NCBI RefSeq assembly: GCF_020509005.1
Contig: NC_063012.1
Span: 9,548,001-9,612,000, forward strand
Length of the DNA stretch: 64,000 bases
Direction: 5' to 3'
Origin: Fulvia fulva
Taxonomy: Eukaryota; Ascomycota; Dothideomycetes; Mycosphaerellales; Mycosphaerellaceae
Positions 54,001 through 64,000 of this stretch are shown here, one piece after another; the first letter of the stretch is position 1; every line of letters begins with the position of its first letter. Made by a program: the position numbers and the translations under genes. A model generated the notes under the pieces. The model searched no databases. It was given only the letters and a program-made list of their open reading frames with translations, and was not told the DNA's origin.

Positions 54001-55690
54001 CAATACTATAGGATAGCAAATTCCGGGGAGAAGTTAAGGAAATAGTCTTTATAGTAACTATAGAAGCTATTATATATAAGCAAGAGGTCCTAATTCTAAA
54101 ATCCTATAAGGATGCTATAAATGACAAGAAATAGGGACATCTTTAGAAGGAAGCAATCTATAAGGAACTAGATACTCTATAGAGTAACAACACCTAGGAA
54201 AATTCTGTTCTACTAAAAGGAGCAAATCTAGTTACATTAAGATAGGTCTTTAGAATTAAGAGAAGTATTAGTAGAGCTGTTGAAAAGTTCAAGGCTAGAC
54301 TAGTTGTAAGGGGCTTCTTATAGAAGTTTAGTGTTGACTTTATAGGGACATTTACACCTATAGTAAGATAGGACACCCCTAGGGTGTTTATAGCTATTGT
54401 GTATAAGAAGGATCTTTATCTTTACTAAGTAGATGTGAACAATGTATTTATAGAAAGCACCCTCTATAAAGACATCTTTATGTTACTACTACTAGGAGTT
54501 GAGCTTCTACTAAACATAGTGTTCAAAATCCTCAAAAGCTTATATAGACTTAAGTAAGTAGCTAGAGATTGGAATCAACTCTGTGTGTCAAAGCTTAGAG
54601 AGATTAGATTCATATAGTCAGAAGTAGATCTATGCCTACTTATCTATAAGAAGAGGGAGATTATAATCCTTATATATGTGGATGACATTCCAATTACTAC
54701 ACCAAAGTTAATAGATGTTCTCTCGTTTAAAAGAGAACTTAGAAAGATCTTCAAGATCAAAGATCTAGGTGAACCTAAAAAAATCCTTAGTATAAGAGTC
54801 ATAAGGGACAGGAAGAGAGGAATCCTAAAACTTGACTAAGGACACTTTATTAGGGATAGCCTAGCTAAGATAGGAATGAACTATAAGAAGGCAGTACCTA
54901 CACACTCACCTATAGCCAGCTATAAGGCCCTCAAACCTTCAAGCTATATAGATAAGAGGTGTAACAAGGCAGAGTACTAGAGTATTAATAGTACTTGGAT
55001 ATAGCTAGCAACAATCACAAGGCTAGACATTACTTTTGCCCTAGGAAGGATGAGCTCATTTGTGAGTGACCTATCTACCTACCACATAAAGGCTTTGAAG
55101 AAGATCACTAGGTACCTAAGATCATACCCTGATCTAGGACTTCAGTTCTTAAAGTCTAGAAAAGGACACCTTATCAGATACTATAATTCTGATTATACTA
55201 TAGACAAAGCAGACAGAGTCTTAATCCTTAGGTATATCTTCTTCCTCTATAGGGCACTAGTTTCTTAGATAAGTAAGAAGCAAAAGTCTATAGCAACATC
55301 TATAATAGAGGCTGAATATATAGCTATAAATATATATACAAAGTAGTCCTAATTCCTAGCTTTACTACTAAGAGAAATAGATTATCTAGAGTTAGTAGGA
55401 AACTGTTCCTATCAACTAAGAATCACTAGAAATTAGGAAACTATATCAAATTTGAGACTAGTACAATTAAGAGGTGACAATCAAGCTACCCTCATCCTAG
55501 TAAAAGAGGTACATGTTTATAACAAGTCGAAGCACATTGACATTGCCTATAACGCTATTAGGAAACTTTAGTAGAGGAGGCTTATTGCTATTAAGTACAC
55601 CCTAACCTCTAAGATAGTTATAGACGGGTTTACAAAACCAAAGACTAGTCTATACTTCTAGAGGTTTGTAAGCTAGCTTTACCTATCATA
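51060..55690 (+). pseudogene. gag-pol remnant of copia B
   Basis: Stop-ridden counterpart of the intact polyprotein, alignable throughout. The protease motif reads LLNSYTS where the intact copy has LLDSCAS. The catalytic RT box is YVDD at 54675-54686, because RIP changed CAT (His in the intact HVDD) to TAT. A 72-codon open piece of RNase H persists at 55050-55268. At the position of the intact copy's internal TAA this copy reads CAA (near 52418). Confidence 0.9.
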
Positions 55691-55756
55691 AAAAGGTCTA
55701 AGTACTATTAATAGAAAGTAAGTAGACTATAACCTCCTATACGAGATAAGTAGAAG

Positions 55757-55991
55757 TGTTAAGATATAGCATCTCAAAGGGAGTCAACAATTAGGAAGTG
55801 ATCTAGTAGCCTAAGGTATCTACGATAACTTAGCTTATAGGGAGATACCTTCTCTCCCCTTTAGCTTAGATAGACATCTAATACAATCAATATATTAGTT
55901 CCTAATATATTACTATATACTCGTGCTATTAGTTAGTTAAAGATTGATCTCTTACTCTACTCCGCTACTATCTACCCGTATCTATTTAATA
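55757..55991 (+). repeat. 3' LTR of copia B
   Basis: 235 bp beginning TGTTAAGATATAGC. It abuts the inverted LINE E at 55992. Confidence 0.94.
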
Positions 55992-58590
55992 TATATTATA
56001 GAACCGTAGCCGGCGCGTAAAGTGTATTAGATTGTACTTTTCTAGGGCAAACCGAGCCCTATACCTCCTAGCCTAACCCTCGTAGATCTTGTGCTTCTCT
56101 TCTAGTAGCCTATAGTTCTCCTTAGTCGAGGAAGACTACGCTAGGATATTCGTATCGTCTACGAAGCCGCTCGTAGCGGTGTTCTAGGATTCTAGGGCTA
56201 GGAGTTGCGTCGCTATAAAGAAGAGGAATAGGATAGGTACTAGCGTTAAGCCTTACGGGATTCTAGTATAGACTACTTATAATAGGCTTTTATACTAACC
56301 GACTAGGATCGATGTACTACGGTTTTAGAGGTAGGACCGTACGAAATTAATAAGCTACTTAGGGAGTCCTTTCGACCTTAGGATATAGAGTAGCCGCGGG
56401 TATAATACGTAGTCAAAGGCTCCCGATATGTCTAGACTAAGTAAGGATACTACCTTGTCCCCATTCCTATACTAGATAGCCTTTACCTAAGAGGTAATAA
56501 ATTCTATCGCGGATAGCGTCGATCGCTATAGACGCGTACCTATCTAGGTGTCCGGGAGTAGGGAGTACTCCTCTACCGCCTCGGAGAGTCTCGTTATAAC
56601 TAGCTTCTTAAGCGCCTTCCTAAGAGTATTAAGGAGCGTAATTAGGCGGTACGACTTCACCTACGTATAGTCTTCCTTTTACGGCTTACGTAGGACTACT
56701 ATCGTCGATTGTTTAAATACTATTAGGTAGTATCCGGTCTATAGGTAGGCGTTAAAGATCGCTACGACTACTAGGGCTAGTTAATCTCTATACTTCTTTA
56801 GTAGCTCGTTTAGGATCCTATCCGGCCCCGGGGCTTTCTTCGCCGGTAACTTCCTAAGTATAGCGGAAATATCTCCCTCGGATATATCCTATTAGACCGC
56901 GATACTAGGGGCTAGGGGAGTAGCGCTATTTATGTCGCTTAGATTAGCCTCGACTAGGAGCGGGAAGAACTTACTAGCTAGTAGACGCGCCTTGGCCTCG
57001 GGGTCGCTAACCGGGCTACTAGGCGATTATAGCGCTAGGATAGAGAAGGAGGGGCCCTATATAGGGTCCTATCGGGCCTATTTCGCTAGCTTCTATATCC
57101 TCGCTAGCTTGTCGGCGATTTCTTCTACTATAGCTCTCTAGCCGACTACGTTCTCCGTCCGTATTATAGCTTTCTTCTATTAGTATACCTCCCTATATAC
57201 GTTCTAGGCCTCCTCGCTATAGCTACTCGTCTATACCCGGCGGGCTCTCCTTACTTCTCTTACTACTATAGTATACTTCGGCGTCTAGTATAGTTTAGAC
57301 TATATCGTTAGTTAGGTAAGCGGAACGTAAAGTAAGGTCGCTTTTCTTATTTCGTCTATTAACCCTTAGACTACCTCGTCTATCTCGTCTTTACTATTAT
57401 ATTACTACTACGCGATCTAGACTAGCCTCTCGGAGTCGTCGAGGTACGCCTAGATATTAGCCTAGTAGGCCTTTCCCTAGTTTAGCTTAGGGGTTCTCGC
57501 TAGTATACGTTATATCTATATTATAATAGAGGTCCGAACTAGTATATAGTCTAACGACGCCTCGAGTTTATATTCGATCCTATAGTAGGTTACCTTATAG
57601 TAGTAGCTATCTAAGATCTAGGAGAGGTCGATTGTGCCTTAGAGTCCCCCTCTCTTCTAGGTACCTAGGTCCTTCGGGGTGTTAAGAGCAATTACGTTAC
57701 TCGCTATTAAGTCGAGTACTTCGTCGGCTATAGGGTACGGCTATATAAAGCTTTCCTAGGAAGGGTAGTATATATTAAAGTCTCCTACTACGATATAGTA
57801 CCCTTGTCTCTTAAGCGTACTATCTAGGTGTCTATAGTCCCTAAGGTCGTAGCTAGACCTCGAGGCTAGCGGTTATATATATAAGTTGTGTATCTAAGTA
57901 CTACCTACGTAGAGGGAGGTAATATCTCCCCGCCTTCTTCGTCTACGTAGTATACTACCTCCTAGTCGGCTTATAGTATATCCTTACTAATATAGAAGTA
58001 CGTACGGGGTCTACCGTCGCTCCGTAGATATATCGTATAGCCTAGTAACTTATAGGTCGTTAGTCTCTTATAGTACGGATTAATCTATAGCTCCTAGATT
58101 ACTAGGACGTAGTAGACATACGGGTCCGCCTCGTATAGGAAATAGTTTTATACTATATCCTTACTATAGTTAACGTTATACTAGATAGGACTAAGCGTAT
58201 CGAGGCTAGTTATCGTTACTAATAATCATTTCCTCTATAATATCCTATATCCTACTACCTAGCGCGTCCTAGTCTACGCCTATTAGTTATATACTAAAGG
58301 CGAGCCGGGCCTAGTTAGATTCCCTCGCCGTAACTAGTAGAGTACGTAGCCTCCCGTACGCCCTAGGTTACGTATCCTTTATATTATTCTCGGCCCTAGG
58401 GCGCTTATACCCGACCGCCGCTAGCTAGTTCCGGTATAGACTAGCCTTACGGTCGCCGTAGAATCTTAAGGCGACGGTTCTATTTATAATTGCCTTGTTT
58501 TTAGCTAGTTTCCGCTATAGGCATTCCGCGCTATACGATAGGTAGTGCCCTTAATAGTTTACGTACCGCCTCGTAGCCGATATATAGTCC
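55992..58590 (-). pseudogene. LINE E, inverted partial relative of LINE H
   Basis: The minus strand matches LINE H from about 34968 to 37563: end of ORF1, endonuclease and most of RT. It is truncated at both ends: the RT end abuts copia B at 55992, and the ORF1 end breaks at about 58588-58591, where similarity to LINE H stops abruptly. RIPed, with many stops. A catalytic FVDD counterpart lies near 56160 on the minus strand. Confidence 0.87.
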
Positions 58591-58990
58591 CTTATTACGG
58601 TTTACCTCTTAAGGCTATACTTAGTATTACGTAACCTAGTACGCTAGCGCGCCCGGACCCTAGACTCTAACCTCGACGTTTACTTTATCGCGGCTTCGCG
58701 GCTTTCTTATCTTCTCTTCTTTATAGAACTTATTCGATTCTAAGGTATTAATACGTTTACGCCCTATCTTACGCCTTATCCGTATTATTAAGTTCTACCG
58801 CCCTTAGATCGCCGAGCCGTACGATTATAGACTACGTATTACTACTACGACCGCGTACGACCGAGACTCGAATAGCCGTAGGTACTAATATAACTATCGG
58901 ACTAGACGAGTTATCCTTTATCCTAAGACTTAACCTAAACCCTCTTACGAAGGCGTTCCTCCGAGAAGCCCGATAAAAGCGGAACGGCGT
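58591..58990 (+). other. Junction region before gypsy F
   Basis: 400 bp between LINE E and the recognisable gag of gypsy F. It contains no clear LTR copy matched elsewhere in the window. It may be the leader or N-terminal gag of F. Confidence 0.35.
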
Positions 58991-60960
58991 TCTTAGCGTA
59001 GCGTAGTAAGAGGTAGAAGACGAGTCGTAGTAGGATCCGGATTTCGATAATACCGTAGGTATAGAACGACTACGTAATATAGCGTAAGAGATATAGAACG
59101 AGACTTAGGGTCGCGGAGATACTAAGTAGGCTCGTTAGTAAGAGGAAGAACGTCGGCGCTAGAAGTACTAAGAGCTACTACGTAATAAGTATAACCGACG
59201 TTAGTCTAAGAAGGAAACTCGACTCCGTATAGGTAGAGAGGATAAGACCTTATAATAGGGTATACGTACGCGGAAGGAGGAATATCTTAGCTACCGCTAT
59301 ATAATACCGATTAACTTTACCTAGAAGGGCGAAGAGGTAGAATATAGGCTACGGTATAACCCTACCGAGTTCTAGATCGCTATAGCTAAGGAGCTTTCTC
59401 GCTCGGTTACTAAGAACCTAGAAGCCTAGGTAGATATCCTAGACGAATACCGTCTCGCCTACCTCGGTCTTAAGGAGGTACGGGAGGTACTAACTACTTA
59501 GAAGAGTCCGCTATAGGCTAAGGCTAATCGGTATAAGGATAAGTTAGTATCGCTCTAAGTAATACTCGACGAGCTTAGAGACGATAAGGACTTAGTAGCT
59601 AAGATCGCTTACCTAAAGAAGTTAGGTAAGAAGGCGGCCGCTAAGATTTAGAACTTACGTAGTCGTAATATAGATCTAGCTAGCGAACTCGAAGCGACCT
59701 AGACTAAGTTAGCTACTAAGTAGAGCTTAGGTAAGCGTACTACCGCGTTTATTACGGATCTATAAGCCTAGCTAAAGGAGCGCGATAACTATATCGCTTA
59801 GCTAAAGCCTAAGGAACCGACACTTCTACTACCTCCTACGAGGTAGAAGTCCGCCCTCGAGAAGCTACTCGACGGCGAGGACTCTAGTATTAAGATAGGT
59901 ATAACGAAGACTAAGAAAGCTACCTCTACCGTAGCTAGCGACAACAATAATACTACGGTAGGTTTAGTTAACGCCGCTATCTAGCGTAGTAACGGCGGTA
60001 CCCGTAACCCGATTAACTCGAGGAAGATTCCTATATTCTTAGCTAACATACCTAATTATAAGGATGAACTAGGATCTATAGAGTAGAAGGAGAAATTAGA
60101 GGACTATATAACTATAGAAGAGTTATATAGCCGATTATCTATAGTATACTTAGTAGTATTTAATAACTTCGTCGTCGGTAATACTAACGCCCGCCTACGA
60201 CTATATAAGAAGAAGGTAACCGGTTAGCGTAAGTTAATAACAGTACTAAACGACTCTTACGGCGAGCACTATAAGCTTAAGAAGTATAAGAAGGCTTATA
60301 ATAACTATACCTAAGGTAATTATATATTTGACGTATTTTATACTAAGATCCTAGAGTACGGGTACTACCTAGAGAAGATAGATAAGGAACTTATCGACGA
60401 TATCTAGGACAAGCTAAATGATAAGTTGAAGTAGGCACTAGTATATTGCGACGACTTTGATGACCTCCTAGCCCTTTAGCGATACCTTCGCGATGTCGAA
60501 CTGAAATTAGACGATGTTAACGGTTCCGGCGGAGGCGGTAGCGGCCGTAATAATAGTAGCCGTCGCGGTAGTAACGAAGGTAAGCCTAAGTGTATCTACT
60601 ATAACGAGAAGATTCGTAAGGAATATAATCTTAAAGCCGCTAAGTACGATATTTATACCTTCCGTAATCTTACTAAGGAAGAAGTAGCTAAGCCTAAGGG
60701 GGATATATTCTACTACGTATATAAGGCTATAGACTATAAGGGTGCCTAGTCGCCTAAGTGTCCCTTTAAGAAGTATAAGAAGACTAGTAGCGACGCTAAT
60801 AACGCTACGAAGAATATATCGATCTAGGTCGGTGTCGTACTAGTAGAGCTTAAGGCTACCGAGTCGGGGGAAGCCTAGGCTCTAGTCGTATACGTACCGA
60901 CTAGTAGCCTATACTCGCGCCTAGTACTAATCCTCCGAAGACGGTACTACTAGAACCTCC
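58990..60960 (+). pseudogene. gag remnant of gypsy F
   Basis: A long charged region (about 59050-59900), rich in Lys, Arg, Glu and Leu codons, reads like a coiled coil. It is followed by a capsid-like domain (about 60040-60520, ending near a Gly-rich GSGGGGSG stretch at 60525). A former cysteine cluster lies near 60585-60760, where CIYYNEK and KYDIYTF show Tyr in place of most Cys. Stops are frequent but less dense than in pol. Confidence 0.75.
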
Positions 60961-60999
60961 TAAGGTTACGCCCTTATTATATTACCGTTATAGAGGAAA

Positions 61000-63900
61000 G
61001 AGGAACCCTATATAATAGGAAATAGTAATTAGTGACATCCCCGTAATCTTTAGTCTAGAGGTTATACTATATACTATAAAGACAATAGACCTTCCGCTAA
61101 GAAGCTTATATATTATAGTAGTAGGCGTAGCGGGTAGTAAGCTAGTACGTATTCTAATAGCTCCTAGTACCGAGTCGCTATTTTATAATACGAAGTTTAC
61201 GAAGAAATATCTATTACGAACACGACTACCTTAGGCTTAGAAGATAGGCCTAGGAGCTAACCCTAAAGTATCTAGTTAAGCTACGGAATGTGTTAAGACT
61301 AAGGTCGACCTAAACGGTTATATCGAGGAAGTTAGTTACTTCGTTACTAACCTCGACTACGACTTCGTATTTAGTATACCCTAGTTCTAGAAGCACTGCC
61401 CTATACTAGACTAGAGAGCTAATACATTTATATTTACTAAAAAGTACTATACGGATCATTACGATCCTTACCCTACGACTATCGGCGGTACGAAGGTTCG
61501 TATATAGCGCGCTATCCCTTATTTATAGACTCTAGAACCTAATATCTAGGTGTCTAGTATAACGATTAGTAAAGACTACGAAGAAGACCTAGACGAAGGT
61601 TACCTTATTTAGGAAATAGGGACTCTTAACCCTAATAAGCTAGAGCCTACGACTAAGGAACTTATTTACGACATTAGTATACGGCTAAGTACTATATTAG
61701 CTAAAGACAAGGCTATCTATATAAATAAGAAGTAAGCGACTATACGAGAAGTCGAATCCTTACTATCCTAATAGCTAAAGGACCTAAAGTATAGATTTAA
61801 CCCGTCTATTACTAAAGGCCTACCTCTCTATCGCCCCGAATTAGATTTAGCGATTGAATTCGCTAAAGGCGCTAAGCTACCTTTTAAGCGTCCTTATTCT
61901 ATATCGAAACTAGAGCTCGATATAACTAAAGCCTACGTCGATAAGGAAGAAGCCGCTAGTAAAATCCGACGCTCTACGTCCTAGATTACTAGTCCTATTA
62001 TTATTGTTAAGAAGCTAGGTAGAGGACTCCGTGTCGACGTAGACTATAGAGCTGTAAACGCTATTACCGTTAAGAATAGGTACCCGATACCTTAAGTCCG
62101 TAAGACCCTAGCTCGTATAAGCGGCGTATAGTAGTTCACTACCTTAGATATTATTATAGTATTTAACGAGCTACGTATCCGTAAAGGCGACGAATAGAAG
62201 ACAGTCTTTACTACCCGATATAGTACCTACGAACAGCTTATAGTGCTATTTAGTCTCTATAACGTACTAAGCGCGTTCTAGGTATATATTAACAAAGCAT
62301 TATATAGACACCTAGACGACTTCGTGTCTATATACCTAGACGACTATATCGTGTTTACGTATAGTTCATTAAAAGAATACGTGAAACACGTACGTACTAT
62401 TATTAGGTGTCTAATTAACGCTCGACTTCCTATAGACGTCTATAAGTACCGCTTCTTCTAGAAGAGCGTTAAGTTCTTAGGACTAATTATTACTAACAAG
62501 GGCATTTAGATAGATAAATCCAAGGTCTAGACTATTATAGATTAGGCTACTCTATAGAGCTTAAAGGATATACTATCTTTCCTTAGGCTAGCTAACTTCT
62601 ATAGGAGGTTCGTTAATAACTTTTCTGGTATCGTTATACCTTTAACCGACCTTATACGCGGTAACGTACTTAAGAATCGTACACCCTTCGTATAGAGCCT
62701 AGACTACTAAAGTACGTTCGAGACCCTAAAGGTAGCATTCTATAAACGCCTAGTATTAGTACATTTTGGTATTACTAAGCCCTACGTCGTAGAAACTAAT
62801 TCCTTAGATAGGTGTATAGCTAGCGTATTATCTTAGGTTAGAGAGGACAGTAAATTGTATCCTATCGTATTCTACTCGATAAAGATAAACCTAGTAGAAT
62901 ATAATTGCGAGATTTACGATAAGGAGCTAATAGCTATTATTAGAGCGTTTAAGGAATAGAGGCCGGAGCTAATAAGCGCTCCCTCTAAGGTTCTTACCGA
63001 CTATAAGGGCTTAGAGTAGTTCATAACGACTAAGTAGCTTACCCGCCGATAAGTACGCTAGAGCGAGTTCCTATCCGGGTTCGACTTCTAGATAGAATAT
63101 CGCCCTAGTAAGCTTAGGACAAAGCTCGATAGCCTTACGCGCCGTAGACAAGATATAGACAATAAGGATAATATAAAACATAGGTAGTAAGCTATATTAA
63201 AGCTACGTAACCTCCCTCCTAATATATATAAGCGCTTAAAGCTATTAACTATAACTACTCCGCGTACTACGGCCGACTAGTATTAATTACTACTTTACGT
63301 ACTTAAAGTAAACGAGGCCTCTATCAAAGAACTTATCGAGGAAGCCTATACTAAAGACGAGCTAGCGTACGGCATTAAGAAGGCCCTAGACGACAATACT
63401 TGTACTTTACTACGAAATCTAGAAGGCTCTAGCTATATCTCGCTTAGTAACTATAAGTTAGACGGTGACCTAATTAAGATCTAAGGACGTATATACGTAC
63501 CGTATAAGCTTCGTCCGGAGCTAATAGCGAGGCACTACGATACTCTATTAGCTAGGCATCCTAGGCGTAAGAAGATAGTCGACCTACTTACGCGTACGTA
63601 CTACTAGCCTAGTCTAGTAGTAGATGTCGCTAAGTACGTTAAGATCATTACCTATATATACGATCTAAGGCTTTTTATAATATATACTAAGGTATACTCT
63701 AATAGTTACCCGTGCCCTCGGGTATCTATAAGGAGGTAGTACTCGATTACGTAGTAGAGCTACCGGATAGTTATAGTACTAAGGGCGTAAAGTATAACGC
63801 TATCCTCACCCTAACCTATAGACTTACTAAGAGGAAGTATCTTATGCCCGTAGTAGATTTGACCCCTAAGGTAGCGGCTAACGCCGTATTAAAGTACGTA

Positions 63901-64000
63901 ATAGAGGATTAGGGCCTATTTGATACGGTAGTATTAGACCGTAGTAGTTAGTAGGTAAGCTAATTCTAGAAGGCTCTAATAGCGTGTCTAGCTATATATA
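61000..64000 (+). pseudogene. pol remnant of gypsy F
   Basis: Protease-like part near 61110-61430. RT spans about 61900-62520 ([18 protein letters not shown]) with catalytic YLDD at 62333-62344, followed by RNase H (EIYDKELIAII near 62905) and the integrase zinc domain (HYDTLLARHP near 63533). The integrase core is entered at about 63730-63912, where a 66-codon stretch is still open, and the window ends inside integrase. Stops make it non-functional. Confidence 0.85.

Larger units (their letters stand above)
50369..55991 (+). mobile_element. Copia element B, RIPed relative of the intact copia
   Basis: 5,623 bp with 235-bp LTRs at 50369-50603 and 55757-55991. It aligns end to end with the intact copia 27021-32635. 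Most differences are CpA to TpA or TpG to TpA, so it is a RIPed member of the same family. The flanks do not form a TSD: TAACC precedes it and TATAT follows. Confidence 0.93.
58591..64000 (+). mobile_element. Gypsy element F, RIPed, runs off the right edge
   Basis: A third gypsy family, plus strand, with gag then PR-RT-RH-IN order. Its 5' LTR is not identified and its 3' end is outside the window. The long charged N-terminal Gag region recalls gypsy D. CpA/TpG are depleted and TAG is common. Confidence 0.85.

Noticed and set aside
1..64000. CRISPR array, bacterial operon, tRNA or rRNA genes
   Set aside because: No spaced identical short repeats, no tRNA-like cloverleaf with A/B boxes and no rRNA cores were seen; the repeats are all LTRs, TIRs or TSDs of eukaryotic transposons.

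Overview
This window looks like a transposon graveyard from a filamentous ascomycete (Pezizomycotina). Almost all of it is made of mutually nested retrotransposons in which CpA and TpG have been nearly erased and replaced by TpA, while CpG stays common. That is the signature of repeat-induced point mutation (RIP), and it leaves reading frames full of TAG and TAA codons. I see no host housekeeping gene, tRNA, rRNA or CRISPR array. The species cannot be named from this sequence.

Two elements escaped heavy RIP. The first is a 6,973-bp Ty3/gypsy chromovirus at 14638-21610, with two apparently identical 427-bp LTRs and a TAAGG target duplication. It carries gag, a pol in the -1 frame behind a textbook frameshift signal, a primer site complementary to its own LTR, and an antisense ORF encoding a Zn2Cys6-like cysteine pattern followed by a charged helical region. 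The second is a 5,615-bp Ty1/copia element at 27021-32635, with 235-bp LTRs, a CAAAT duplication and one long polyprotein frame broken by a single TAA between protease and integrase. A heavily RIPed relative of this copia lies at 50369-55991.

Layout, left to right: gypsy G1 (1-6133, cut by the window edge); LINE X (about 6134-9693, interrupted); minus-strand gypsy D (9694-24001, TSD TAGAT) containing the intact gypsy; a small right-hand flank (24002-24087); a solo copia LTR (24088-24321, TSD TACTA); copia C (24322-33609) containing a Fot1/pogo-like deletion derivative (24470-25602) and the intact copia; copia A (33610-50352, TSD TATAT) containing LINE H (33849-38836, 15-bp TSD) and gypsy G2 (39157-45376, TSD CCCCC); copia B (50369-55991); inverted LINE fragment E (55992-58590); and gypsy F (58591 to the window end).

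The target duplications give a relative order: LINE X before D before the intact gypsy; copia C before the intact copia, the Fot1-like element and copia A; copia A before LINE H and G2. Boundaries given with TSDs are firm. Coding limits inside RIPed elements are approximate because the frames are destroyed.
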